Source: Sphingobium sp. WTD-1
GTDB taxonomy: Bacteria; Pseudomonadota; Alphaproteobacteria; Sphingomonadales; Sphingomonadaceae
DNA: 64,000 nucleotides
NCBI RefSeq assembly: GCF_030128825.1
Contig: NZ_CP119127.1
Span: 1,798,001-1,862,000 of the forward strand
Reading direction: 5' to 3'
Positions 30,570 to 39,071 of this stretch are shown piece by piece. A program made the position numbers and the translations under genes. Below the pieces are notes generated by a model. The model had not been told where the DNA came from. It saw only the letters and a program-made list of their open reading frames with translations, and searched no databases. Position 1 is the first letter of the stretch. Each line of letters begins with the position of its first letter.

Positions 30570-33278
30570 ATGTTCAAGAATTTTAACGTGCCGTCGCGTG
30601 CGGCATTGCTCACCGGTATTTCGCTCGCCAGCGTCATGCTGGGATGCAGCGTGCAGGCGTACGCCCAGGATGTGGCGGCGGATCAGTCGAGCGATGCTCC
30701 TGCGTCCGAAGATGGCATCGTTGTCACCGGTGTCCGCGCCAGCCTTTCCAGCGCCCAGTCGATCAAGCGCAACAGCGACGTGATCGTCGACTCGATCGTC
30801 GCAGAAGACATTGGCAAGCTGCCCGACCGGAACGTCGCCGAAGCGCTGCAGCGCATCACCGGCATCCAGGTCCAGCGCCAATATGGCGAAGGCAGCTCGG
30901 TCGCGATCCGTGGCCTGACCCAGGTCCGCACCGAACTCAACGGTCGCGACATCTTCACCGCCTCGGGCGCCAACCAGCTGAACCTGGAAGACATCCCGTC
31001 CGAACTGCTGTCGGGCATCGACGTCTACAAGAACCCGTCGGCCGACCTGATCGAGGATCAGCTCTAGGGCACGATCAACTTCCGCACCCGCAAGCCGTTC
31101 GACTTCGATGGCCTGAAGGTCGCCGCCACCGCGACCCAGAGCTATTTCGACCTGACCGACAAGTTCAAGCCCTCGGCCTCGCTGATGGTCAGCGACCGTT
31201 GGGACACCGGCATCGGTGAAATCGGCATCCTCGCCAGCGTCTCGTTCCAGAAGACCGCCTTCCGTCAGGACACGATCTCGACCGAGCCCTTTTACACGCT
31301 CGATCCGACCAACGCGACCGACGCCGAAGTGCTGGCGAGCCTGGGGCGCACCGGCCAGACCACGACCCTGCCGCATGGTACCGGTATCGGCGAAGTCTAT
31401 GGCGATCGCCGTCGCCTCGGCACCGATGTCGCGCTCCAGTGGCGCCCCAGCGACACGCTGGAACTGACCGCCGAAGTCTTCCGTTCGGACTATAAGTTCC
31501 GTTTCGACGACTATAGCTTCTTCGCCTACAGCTCGGGCAGCGCGATCATTCCGCAGCCCGGCGCGGCCTTCACCTATGCCGACAATGGCGATTTCGAGAG
31601 CGGCACCTTCATCAACGTGCCGGTCGGCAACAACACCAGCGCCCAGACCCGTCATTCGACGACGACGGATTATTCGCTGAACCTGAAGTGGAAGCCGGTC
31701 GACAATCTGACGATCACTGCCGACGGCCAGTATGTCGATGCCAAGACCAAGAATCTGCGCTCGATCTTCGGCCTGAACGGCGTTGCCGACACGCTCTATC
31801 AGGATATTTCGGGTTCGGTTCCGGTCGTGAACATCGGTTCGGAAACCGGCCTCACCAACCCGGCGACCTACACCAGCGCCTTCTATCTCGATAACCTCAA
31901 TGAATCGAAGGCGTCGGACAAGACCGCGCGCCTCGATGCCGAATATCGCTTCGATGCCGGCATCCTGTCGTCGATCAAGGCGGGCTTCCGCTATGCCGAC
32001 CGCAAGAACCGCACGATCGACACCGGCTATCGCTATACCGGCCTGTCGGGCATCCCTAGCGAACTGGAAACGGTTGACCTGGGCGACTTCTTCCGCGGCG
32101 ACGCCGACCTGTTCGGCAACATTATCGCCTTCAACCGCGGCATCATCCGCAATTATCAGAACACGCTCGACACGCTGGGCATTGCCAGCGCGCCGGCCTA
32201 TACCCAGAGCGGCACCAACCAGCAGCGGCAGAAGACCTTCACCGGCTATGCCACCGCCTTCTTCAAGGCCGATCCGGTCGACGGCAATATCGGCGTCCGC
32301 GTGGTCCGCACCAATCTCGACGTGTCGGGCTATTATCAGCAGACCTCGATCGTGCTGGACGCGAACGGCAATGAAGTCAGCGGCCCGACTGTGTTCAACC
32401 CGATCGCCGTGTCGCAGGATTATACCTCGGTCCTGCCGAGCCTGAACCTGCGCGTCCACCTGACCGATAATCTGCAGCTGCGTTTCGCCGCGGCGAAGAA
32501 CATCTCGCGTCCCACCTTCGGCCAGCTGAACCCCAGCCTGACCGTCAGCGAGCCGGGCGCCGCGCAGCAGGATCAGATCCACACGACCAGCGGCGGCAAC
32601 CCGTATCTGAAGCCGATGAAGTCGGACAATCTGGACGCCACGCTGGAATGGTATTTCTCGCGGACCGGCTCGCTGACCGCAGCGGCCTTCTACAAGAATA
32701 TCAAGAACTACATCCAGACCGCCGTGTCCTATCGCGATGTGACCTTCGACAATGGCAACAGCTATGAATATGAAGTGACGTCCTACAACAATGTCGCCAA
32801 GGGCAAGGTGAAGGGCTTCGAACTCGCCTATCAGCAGTTCTTCGACTTCCTGCCCGGTCCGTTCGACGGTCTCGGCATGCAGGCGAACTTCACCTATGTG
32901 GACTCGCAGGCACCGTCGCCCGCCACCAGCGGCCCGGTCACGAACGTTCCGCTCGAACTGCTGTCGAAATATAATTACAACATCGTCGGCATCTACGAGA
33001 AGGGCGGCCTGTCGGCTCGCGTCGCCTATAACTGGCGCAGCAAATATGTCGTGACCACGGCGGGCAACGGCACCGGCAGCCTGCCGGTGTTCAACAAGCC
33101 CTTCGGTCAGCTCGACGCGTCGATCAGCTATAATGTTACGCCGCAGTTCGCTGTGGCGCTGGACGGCACCAACCTGACCAACACCCGTCGTGCGACCTAT
33201 TTCGGCATCGACAGCCGCCCGCGTGACGTGGTGGTCAATGACCGTCGCATCAGCCTGACGGCCCGGATCAGCTACTGA
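30570..33278 (+). pseudogene. TonB-dependent receptor interrupted by one in-frame amber codon
   Basis: The ATG at 30570 opens a carbohydrate-type TonB receptor: signal peptide (GISLASVMLGCSVQAYAQ), plug domain (DGIVVTGVRASLSSAQSIKR, LPDRNVAEALQRITGIQVQR, VAIRGLTQVRTELNGRD). Codon 166 (31065-31067) is TAG, and the same frame continues without a break as GTINFRTRKPFDFDG and a full barrel to 33278 (RRISLTARISY), 903 codons in all. The homologous position in such receptors is a small residue before GTIN; TCG to TAG is a one-base change. No other disruption is seen, so the event is recent, a sequencing error, or a stop that is read through. If broken, a 165-residue plug fragment is made. It is divergent from the hydrolase operon and upstream of fucP; predicted cargo is the xyloglucan-type oligosaccharide. 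Confidence 0.85.
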
Positions 33279-33285
33279 TCCGCAT

Positions 33286-33343
33286 GGGAGGCGTGTAGCC
33301 TCCCCCGACTGCGCAGGCCCGATCCCAACAGGGACGGGCCTGC
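33286..33343 (+). terminator. Two hairpins after the TonB receptor
   Basis: GGGAGGC (33286-33292)/GCCTCCC (33298-33304) and GCAGGCCCG (33313-33321)/CGGGCCTGC (33335-33343) follow the receptor stop. Neither has a T-run; they may partially separate receptor and fucP transcription. Confidence 0.45.
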
Positions 33344-33370
33344 CATGTTCGCCAATAGAGAGGATGGGTG

Positions 33371-35494
33371 ATGCAGGCAGATGCCAGGGTAGAGAGACAG
33401 GAAGATAGCGGCGCCACAAAGATGGCGGTCATGCTGACGATCGGCCTCTTCTTCCTCTGGGGCCTTGCCAATAATCTCAACGACGTGCTGATCGCCCATT
33501 TCCGGCACGCCTTCGCCCTTTCGGACTTCGCCTCGGGCCTGGTCCAGTCGGCCTTTTATCTGGGCTATTTCTGCTTTGCCATTCCCGCCGCGCTGACGGC
33601 GCAGCGCTTCGGCTACAAGGCGACGGTGATCCTCGGCCTGCTACTGTTCGCGCTCGGCGCCTTGCTGTTCCTGCCGGCCTCGGCCGCGGTCAGCTATCCC
33701 TTTTTCCTGTTCGCCCTGTTCGTGATCGCCAGTGGTCTCGCCTTCCTCGAAACCGCCGCCAATCCGATGGTCGCGGTGCTGGGCGATGCCGTCGGCGCCG
33801 CCCGCCGCCTTAATCTGGCCCAGGCGTTCAATCCGCTTGGCTCGATCACCGGCGTAGCGCTTGGCGCGACGCTGATCCTGTCCGATGCCCCGGCACAGGG
33901 CGCGGCGTCTGCCTCGGCTGTGCGCCTGCCTTATCTGCTGATCGCGCTGGTCGTGCTGGTCTGGGCGGCGTTGCTCGCGCGCACACCGTTCCCGAAGGCG
34001 GCGGTGGAGGGCCATGCCGGCGCCGCCTCGCCGCTGGCCGGCTATCGCCAGTTGCTGCGTCGCCCCCGCTATCTGGCCGGGGTCGCCGCCCAATTTTTCT
34101 ATGTCGGCGCTCAGGTCGGCATCTGGAGCTATCTTATCCGCTATGCTCAGGCCGCGCTGCCGGGCATCACCGCCCAGCATGCCGCCTGGCTGCTGACCCT
34201 GTCGCTCGGCCTGTTCATGGCCGGCCGCTTTGCCGGCGCGGCTTTGCTCTCCCGGTTCGATGGCGCACGGCTGATGCGGCTGTTCGCGCTCGTCAATCTC
34301 GGCCTCGCACTGGTCGGTTCGGTCTGGCTCGGTCTGCCCGGCGTCGTCGCGCTGGTGGCCGCCAGCTTCTTCATGTCGATCATGTATCCGACCATCTTCG
34401 TCCTCTCGCTCGACGGCCTCGGCCCGCTGACCAAGCCGGGTGCGTCGATGATCGTCATGGCCATCATCGGCGGCGCTGTGCTGACCGCGGTCATGGGCCT
34501 GATTTCCGATCTGGCCGGCACGATCAACGCGGCAATGGTGGTGCCCGCTATCTGCTTCCTGGTGGTCGCGGCCTATGCCCATCGCATGCGCGGCAATGGT
34601 GGTGCCCGCTATCTGCTTCCTGGTGGTCGCGGCCTATGCCCATCGCATGCGCGGCAAGGGTGGGGCGGCATGATCGACGCTCATGTCCATCTCTGGCAGC
34701 TCGGCCGCAATGATTGCAACTGGCCCGGCGAAGACCTGCCGGCGATTCATCGCGACTATGGGCTGGCTGACCTGCTCGCGCAGCTCGATGCCAACAAGGT
34801 CGACGCCGCGATCCTGGTGCAGAGCCAGGAATCAGAGGCCGACACCCATTGGCTGCTGTCACTCGCCGCCGAAACCGATCGCATCGCTGGTATAGTCGGT
34901 TGGGTCGACCTCACTGGCGATGTCGCCGCTCGCGTCGCCGCGATGCAGGTTGCCGGCCCACTGGTCGGCATCCGCCCGATGATGCAGGGCTGCGCGCCCG
35001 ACTGTTTCGACGATCCGGCGCTGGCGCCCGGCTTCGCGGCGCTGGCCCGGCATGGTCTGGTGCTCGACGCGCTGGTGCGGCCGCAGCATCTTGCCTCGCT
35101 GGCCCGGCTGGCCCGGCGCCAGCCCGACCTCAGCATCATCATCGACCATGCCGCCAAGCCTTTGGTGGGCGATACTATCCCGGCGGACTGGCGCGCCGCC
35201 ATGGCCGATCTCGCCGCATGTCCCAATGTCGCCTGCAAGCTGTCGGGCCTGCTCACCGAATTGGCGCCGGGGGCAGGGGAGGGCGCGGTCGCCCCCTTCA
35301 TTGCGGAACTGTTCGCCCTGTTCGGCTCGGATCGCCTGCTTTGGGGCAGCGACTGGCCGGTGCTGACCCTCGCGTCCGATTATGCCGCCTGGCTCGATCT
35401 CGCCCGCGCATCGGTGCCGGCCGCGGCGCATCGCGCCATCTTCGTCGACAATGCCGCGCGCCTCTATCGCGTCACGCAGGGAGCCGCCGCATGA
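33371..35494 (+). CDS. fucP: FucP-like L-fucose permease fused in frame to the lactonase
   Basis: Inner-membrane MFS proton symporter of the FucP family (about residues 1-410) running on into the next gene's product (707 residues in total). Signatures: FFLWGLANNLNDVLIAHF (helix 1, with the acidic residue needed for proton coupling in E. coli FucP) and ASGLAFLETAANPMV (conserved Glu). The fusion is caused by a perfect 61-bp tandem duplication (34528-34588, 34589-34649), which shifts the frame by +1. With one copy the permease would end as HRMRGKGGAA at a TGA overlapping the lactonase ATG. The duplicated copy is instead translated in another frame as a ~25-residue linker and enters the lactonase frame. 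All transport helices are retained. Whether the chimera or separate proteins are made is unknown. Confidence 0.85.
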   Translation: MQADARVERQEDSGATKMAVMLTIGLFFLWGLANNLNDVLIAHFRHAFALSDFASGLVQSAFYLGYFCFAIPAALTAQRFGYKATVILGLLLFALGALLFLPASAAVSYPFFLFALFVIASGLAFLETAANPMVAVLGDAVGAARRLNLAQAFNPLGSITGVALGATLILSDAPAQGAASASAVRLPYLLIALVVLVWAALLARTPFPKAAVEGHAGAASPLAGYRQLLRRPRYLAGVAAQFFYVGAQVGIWSYLIRYAQAALPGITAQHAAWLLTLSLGLFMAGRFAGAALLSRFDGARLMRLFALVNLGLALVGSVWLGLPGVVALVAASFFMSIMYPTIFVLSLDGLGPLTKPGASMIVMAIIGGAVLTAVMGLISDLAGTINAAMVVPAICFLVVAAYAHRMRGNGGARYLLPGGRGLCPSHARQGWGGMIDAHVHLWQLGRNDCNWPGEDLPAIHRDYGLADLLAQLDANKVDAAILVQSQESEADTHWLLSLAAETDRIAGIVGWVDLTGDVAARVAAMQVAGPLVGIRPMMQGCAPDCFDDPALAPGFAALARHGLVLDALVRPQHLASLARLARRQPDLSIIIDHAAKPLVGDTIPADWRAAMADLAACPNVACKLSGLLTELAPGAGEGAVAPFIAELFALFGSDRLLWGSDWPVLTLASDYAAWLDLARASVPAAAHRAIFVDNAARLYRVTQGAAA
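34528..34657. repeat. 61-bp perfect tandem duplication
   Basis: Copy 1 is 34528-34588, copy 2 is 34589-34649, and the first 8 nt recur at 34650-34657 (the short repeat that may have seeded slippage). Length 61 is not a multiple of three, so it changes the reading frame and fuses two ORFs. Confidence 0.95.
34670..35494 (+). CDS. Amidohydrolase-type L-fucono-lactonase
   Basis: Cytoplasmic sugar lactonase of the COG3618 amidohydrolase group, 274 residues from its own ATG at 34670. Motifs: IDAHVHLW (metal-binding HxH), GIVGWVDL, VGIRPMMQG, IIDHAAKP and LLWGSDWPVL, the characteristic set of L-fuconolactonase and L-rhamnonolactonase enzymes. It would open L-fucono-1,5-lactone to L-fuconate. The ATG lies inside the region where the permease stop used to overlap, and the ORF is also the C-terminal part of the fused reading frame. 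It overlaps the next gene by 4 nt (ATGA). Equivalent to the Cj0487-type gene of the Campylobacter fucose island. Confidence 0.88.
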   Translation: MIDAHVHLWQLGRNDCNWPGEDLPAIHRDYGLADLLAQLDANKVDAAILVQSQESEADTHWLLSLAAETDRIAGIVGWVDLTGDVAARVAAMQVAGPLVGIRPMMQGCAPDCFDDPALAPGFAALARHGLVLDALVRPQHLASLARLARRQPDLSIIIDHAAKPLVGDTIPADWRAAMADLAACPNVACKLSGLLTELAPGAGEGAVAPFIAELFALFGSDRLLWGSDWPVLTLASDYAAWLDLARASVPAAAHRAIFVDNAARLYRVTQGAAA

Positions 35495-36474
35495 TTGATT
35501 TCCCGACCCTGGGCATGGGTACCGCGCCCATCGGCAATCTCTATCGCGTGGTCAACGATGCGGAGGCGCGCGCCACCCTCGACGCCGCCTTCGCCGCCGG
35601 CATCGCCTATTTCGACACCGCGCCTCATTATGGCTTTGGCCTGGCCGAACGGCGGCTGGGCGCGGCGCTTGCCGAACATGATCCGCAGAACAAGGCGCGG
35701 GTCTCGACCAAGGTCGGCCGCCTGCTGCTGCCGACCGATGCGCAGGGCGAACGCCATGGCTTCGTCGATGCCGACCCGTTCGAGCCGCATTTTGATTATG
35801 GCCATGATGCCGTGCTGCGCTCGTTCGAAAGCAGCCAGAAGCGCCTGCGCCGCGACCGCATCGACCTGCTGCTCGCCCATGATATCGGCCGCTTGACCCA
35901 TGGCGACGCGCATGCCGATCATCTCGCCGCCTTCCTCGACGGCGGCTATCGGGCGATGCGCGACCTGCGGGACGCCGGCGCGATCGGCGCGATCGGCATC
36001 GGCGTGAACGAGGTCGCAATCTGCCACGACCTGCTCGACCGGGTGGAACTGGACGCGATCCTGATCGCCGGCCGCTACACCTTGCTCGATCGCGGCGCGG
36101 AGGAACTGCTCGACCGCTGCGCCAGCGCCGATGTGCGGGTCATCGTCGGCGGCCCCTATAATAGCGGCATCCTCGCCCGCGATCTCAGCGGCCCGCTCCA
36201 TTTCGACTATGCCGCCCCGGACGCGGCGATCCTCGCCCGCGCCCAGGCCATGGCGGCGCTCTGCCGCGACGCCGGCGTCGCGCTGCCCGCCGCCGCGCTG
36301 CAATTTCCGCTGCGCCACTCGCAGGTCATGGCCGTGATCCCCGGCCTGGTCGGCGCGGATCAGGTCCATGACACGATCGCCCGCCTGGGCGCCTCCATTC
36401 CAGCCACGCTCTGGCCGGCGCTCGACGCCGCCGCCCGTGCCCATCCTCTTGCCAAGGCCCACAGCCATGCTTGA
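35491..36474 (+). CDS. Aldo/keto reductase, probable L-fucose dehydrogenase
   Basis: NAD(P)-dependent aldo/keto reductase of 327 residues, of the group containing L-fucose / D-threo-aldose 1-dehydrogenase. Catalytic tetrad: Asp and Tyr in YFDTAPHYGFGLAERRLG, Lys in VSTKVGRLL, His in LLLAHDIGR. The TAPHYGFGLAERRLG stretch is typical of that group. The likely reaction is L-fucose to L-fucono-1,5-lactone, the substrate of the preceding lactonase. It overlaps the lactonase stop by 4 nt and the next gene start by 8 nt. The large open frame upstream is a shadow of the lactonase. Confidence 0.87.
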   Translation: MIDFPTLGMGTAPIGNLYRVVNDAEARATLDAAFAAGIAYFDTAPHYGFGLAERRLGAALAEHDPQNKARVSTKVGRLLLPTDAQGERHGFVDADPFEPHFDYGHDAVLRSFESSQKRLRRDRIDLLLAHDIGRLTHGDAHADHLAAFLDGGYRAMRDLRDAGAIGAIGIGVNEVAICHDLLDRVELDAILIAGRYTLLDRGAEELLDRCASADVRVIVGGPYNSGILARDLSGPLHFDYAAPDAAILARAQAMAALCRDAGVALPAAALQFPLRHSQVMAVIPGLVGADQVHDTIARLGASIPATLWPALDAAARAHPLAKAHSHA

Positions 36475-36775
36475 ACATGACAGCCGCCTCATCCTGCTAC
36501 ACCCTAACGACAATGTGCTGATCTGCGTCAGCGCGATCGAGGCGGGCGATATCCTGCCCGTCGCCGGCGGCACCATCCCCGCGCGCGAAGGCATTGCGAT
36601 CGGCCACAAGATCGCCCGCGTGGCGCTGGCGCAGGGGGACAAGGTCATCAAATATGGCGCGCCGATCGGGTCGATGACCGCGCCGGTCGCGGCCGGCCAA
36701 TGGGTCCATATGCACAATATGAAGAGCGATTATATCAGCAGTCACACCCGCACCGCGCTGGAGCAGGGCGCATGA
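36467..36775 (+). CDS. UxaA-family dehydratase, small (SAF-domain) subunit
   Basis: A 102-residue protein corresponding to the N-terminal SAF domain of altronate/galactarate dehydratases (UxaA): LHPNDNVLICVSAIEAGD, IPAREGIAIGHKIA, VIKYGAPIG, GQWVHMHNMKS. In E. coli UxaA this domain is fused to the large domain; here it is a separate gene overlapping both neighbours. The same split occurs in the Campylobacter jejuni L-fucose island. With the next gene it should dehydrate L-fuconate to 2-keto-3-deoxy-L-fuconate, replacing the enolase-type FucD (inference from context). Confidence 0.87.
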   Translation: MLEHDSRLILLHPNDNVLICVSAIEAGDILPVAGGTIPAREGIAIGHKIARVALAQGDKVIKYGAPIGSMTAPVAAGQWVHMHNMKSDYISSHTRTALEQGA

Positions 36776-37974
36776 TCCAGGGCTGGCTCCGTTCCGACGG
36801 GCGCAAGGGCATCCGCAATGTCGTCGCCGTCGCCTATCTGGTCGAATGCGCGCACCATGTCGCGCGCCGCATTGTCGACAAGGCCGATGATCCCGATGTC
36901 CAGCTGATCGGCTTCCCCGGCTGCTATCCCAATGCCTATGCGGCCAAGGTGATGGAGGCGATCGCCACCCATCCCAATGTCGGCGGCCTCGTCATCGTCT
37001 CGCTCGGCTGCGAAAGCTTCAACCGCGAAAAGCTGCGCGCCGTCGTGGAGGCCAGCGGCCGCCCGGCCGAACTGCTGGTGATCCAGGAAAAGGGGGGCAC
37101 CGCCGCCACCATCGCCGCCGGTCTGGAGGCGGTCGATCGGGTGCGGGCACAGATCGCATCGGTCGAGCGCGTGCCGATGGGCGTCGATGAACTGGTCGTC
37201 GCCACCATCTGCGGCGGGTCGGACGGCACCAGCGGCATCACCGCCAATCCGGCGGTCGGCCGCGCTTTCGACCGGCTGGTAGCGGAAGGGGCGGCCTGCA
37301 TCTTCGAGGAGACCGGCGAACTGGTCGGCTGCGAGAAGATCATGGCCGACCGCGCCGCCACGCCCGAACTCGCCGCCGCGATCGAGGCCTGCGTGCAGAA
37401 GGCGGAGGCCTATTATACCGTCATGGGCTTTGGCAGCTTCGCGCCGGGCAATGCCGAAGGCGGCCTCACCACCCAGGAGGAAAAATCCATGGGCGCCTAC
37501 AGCAAGTCGGGCAGCTCGCGGATCGATGGCATTTTGAAGCCGGGCGATATCCCCCCGATGGGCGGCCTCTATCTGCTCGACGTCGTGCCCGATGGCGAGC
37601 CGCGCTTCGGCTTCCCCAACATCTCCGACAATGCCGAGATCGTGGAGCTGATCGCCTGCGGCGCGCATGTCACCCTGTTCACCACCGGGCGCGGATCGGT
37701 GGTTGGATCGGCGATCTCGCCGGTGATCAAGATTTGCGCCAATCCCGAAACCGGCCGCCGCCTGGCCGCCGACATGGACGTCAACGCTGGCCGCATCCTG
37801 GAGGGCGAGGCGACCCTCGATCAGGTCGGCCAGGAAATCTATGATGCCATCCTCGCCGTCGCGGCGGGCGAGCGCAGCCTTTCCGAACAACTGGGCCATC
37901 AGGAGTTTATTTTGACCTACAAAGCTTTCGATCCCATCGGTCCCGAATGTCTGCCGATGGTGGCGCGCGCATGA
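36772..37974 (+). CDS. UxaA-family dehydratase, large subunit
   Basis: A 400-residue protein matching the large domain of altronate/galactarate dehydratases: GWLRSDGRKGIRNVVAVAY, LIGFPGCYPN, LVIVSLGCES, VATICGGSDGTSGITANPAVG, SMGAYSKSGSSRIDGIL and TLFTTGRGSVVGSAISPVIK. Conserved Cys residues in GCYP, GCES and TICGGSD are possible metal ligands. It overlaps the small subunit by 4 nt (ATGA) and the SDR by 4 nt. Predicted to form the catalytic part of an L-fuconate dehydratase with the SAF subunit; galactarate or altronate would be alternatives in another context. Confidence 0.88.
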   Translation: MIQGWLRSDGRKGIRNVVAVAYLVECAHHVARRIVDKADDPDVQLIGFPGCYPNAYAAKVMEAIATHPNVGGLVIVSLGCESFNREKLRAVVEASGRPAELLVIQEKGGTAATIAAGLEAVDRVRAQIASVERVPMGVDELVVATICGGSDGTSGITANPAVGRAFDRLVAEGAACIFEETGELVGCEKIMADRAATPELAAAIEACVQKAEAYYTVMGFGSFAPGNAEGGLTTQEEKSMGAYSKSGSSRIDGILKPGDIPPMGGLYLLDVVPDGEPRFGFPNISDNAEIVELIACGAHVTLFTTGRGSVVGSAISPVIKICANPETGRRLAADMDVNAGRILEGEATLDQVGQEIYDAILAVAAGERSLSEQLGHQEFILTYKAFDPIGPECLPMVARA

Positions 37975-38714
37975 GCGCCCTGCAGAACGGCCGCCTCGCC
38001 GGCAAGACCGCGCTCATCACCGCCGCCGCCCGCGGCATCGGCCGCGCCTCGGTCGAGCGTTTCGTGGCGGAGGGCGCCCGCGTCTTCGCCACCGACCGCG
38101 ATCTTGAAGCACTCGACGGGCTGGAGGGCTGCGAGCGGCTCGCCCTCGATGTCACTGACGGCGCCGCCGTGCGCGCTTTGGCCGCAGACATCGGCCCGAT
38201 CGACATCCTCGCCAACATTGCCGGCGTCGTCCATGCGGGCAATATCCTGGAATGCAGCCAGTCCGACTGGGACTTTGCCGTCGCGCTCAACATGACCGCC
38301 CAATATCACACCATCTCGGCCTTCCTGCCGGGCATGGTGGAAAAGGGCGCGGGCGCGATCGTCAACATGTCCTCCATCGCCAGCTCGGTGAAGGGCATCC
38401 CCAACCGCTTCGCCTATGGCGCGACCAAGGCGGGCGTGATCGGCCTGACCAAGGCGGTTGCCGCCGATTTCGTCGGGCAGGGCATTCGCTGCAACTGCAT
38501 CTGCCCCGGCACCGTCGACACGCCTTCGCTGCAACAGCGGCTGCACGACACCGGCGACTATGAAGCCGCCCAGGCTGCCTTCGTCGCGCGCCAGCCGATG
38601 GGACGGTTGGGCAAGGCCGAGGAGATTGCCGGCCTGGTCCTCTATCTCGCCAGCGACGATGCCGCCTTCACCACCGGCGCCGTCCATGTGATCGACGGGG
38701 GCTGGGTGATGTGA
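37971..38714 (+). CDS. SDR-family dehydrogenase of the fucose pathway
   Basis: Classical short-chain dehydrogenase of 247 residues: nucleotide site TAAARGIGRAS with Asp in FATDRD (NAD preference), NIAGVVHAGN, catalytic Ser in VNMSSIASSVKG and Tyr-Lys in FAYGATKAG, then ICPGTVDTPSLQQR. The PGTVDTPSL segment and size fit 2-keto-3-deoxy-L-fuconate dehydrogenases (oxidation of C4); the alternative is L-fucose dehydrogenase like FucX of Campylobacter. Because an aldo/keto reductase for the first step lies in the same operon, the keto-deoxy step is favoured, but no 2,4-diketo hydrolase or aldolase follows in the window. ATGA overlap with the UxaA gene and a one-base overlap (TGATG) with the mutarotase. 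Confidence 0.87.
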   Translation: MSALQNGRLAGKTALITAAARGIGRASVERFVAEGARVFATDRDLEALDGLEGCERLALDVTDGAAVRALAADIGPIDILANIAGVVHAGNILECSQSDWDFAVALNMTAQYHTISAFLPGMVEKGAGAIVNMSSIASSVKGIPNRFAYGATKAGVIGLTKAVAADFVGQGIRCNCICPGTVDTPSLQQRLHDTGDYEAAQAAFVARQPMGRLGKAEEIAGLVLYLASDDAAFTTGAVHVIDGGWVM

Positions 38715-39058
38715 TGCGTCATGTGTTGCTGATCGACCTGGCCGATGATGCAGCCGCCATCGCCCAATATGAGGCATGGCATGCGTCCGGCGCGCTGCCA
38801 CCGGCCATCGGCGCCAGCATCCGCGCCGCCGATGTCCGGGCGATGGACATCTATCGCAGCGGCAACCGGCTGGTCATGCTGATGGAGACCGGCCCGGATT
38901 TCGACCCGGCGGCCAAGGCGGCGGCCGACGCCGCCGATCCGGCGGTGCAGGCCTGGGAAGCGCAGATGGACGGCGTCCAGCGGCCATTGCCCTGGTCCGT
39001 TCCCGGCGCCAAATGGACCGCCGCCATCCGCATATTTTCCCTAGACGAACAGCCCTGA
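38714..39058 (+). CDS. L-rhamnose/L-fucose mutarotase family protein
   Basis: A 114-residue RhaM-like protein that should interconvert sugar anomers. Family features: HVLLIDLADD, QYEAWH (catalytic His region), VRAMDIYRSGNRLVMLME and VQAWEAQM. Start at the ATG 38714, overlapping the SDR stop by one base. Such proteins supply the anomer needed by the first dehydrogenase. The equivalent gene is present in the Campylobacter L-fucose island (Cj0488 type). Confidence 0.87.
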   Translation: MRHVLLIDLADDAAAIAQYEAWHASGALPPAIGASIRAADVRAMDIYRSGNRLVMLMETGPDFDPAAKAAADAADPAVQAWEAQMDGVQRPLPWSVPGAKWTAAIRIFSLDEQP

Positions 39059-39071
39059 GAGACCCGATCTG

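Noticed and set aside
30405..33419. 1004-codon minus-strand open frame opposite the amber-interrupted TonB receptor
   Set aside because: The plus strand encodes clear receptor motifs on both sides of the stop. The antisense product has no recognisable family, so it is not a reason to doubt the receptor frame.
34849..36474. 541-codon reading of the aldo/keto reductase frame
   Set aside because: The first ~214 codons overlap the lactonase in another frame and look like shadow; the ATG at 35491 overlapping the lactonase stop is the real start.
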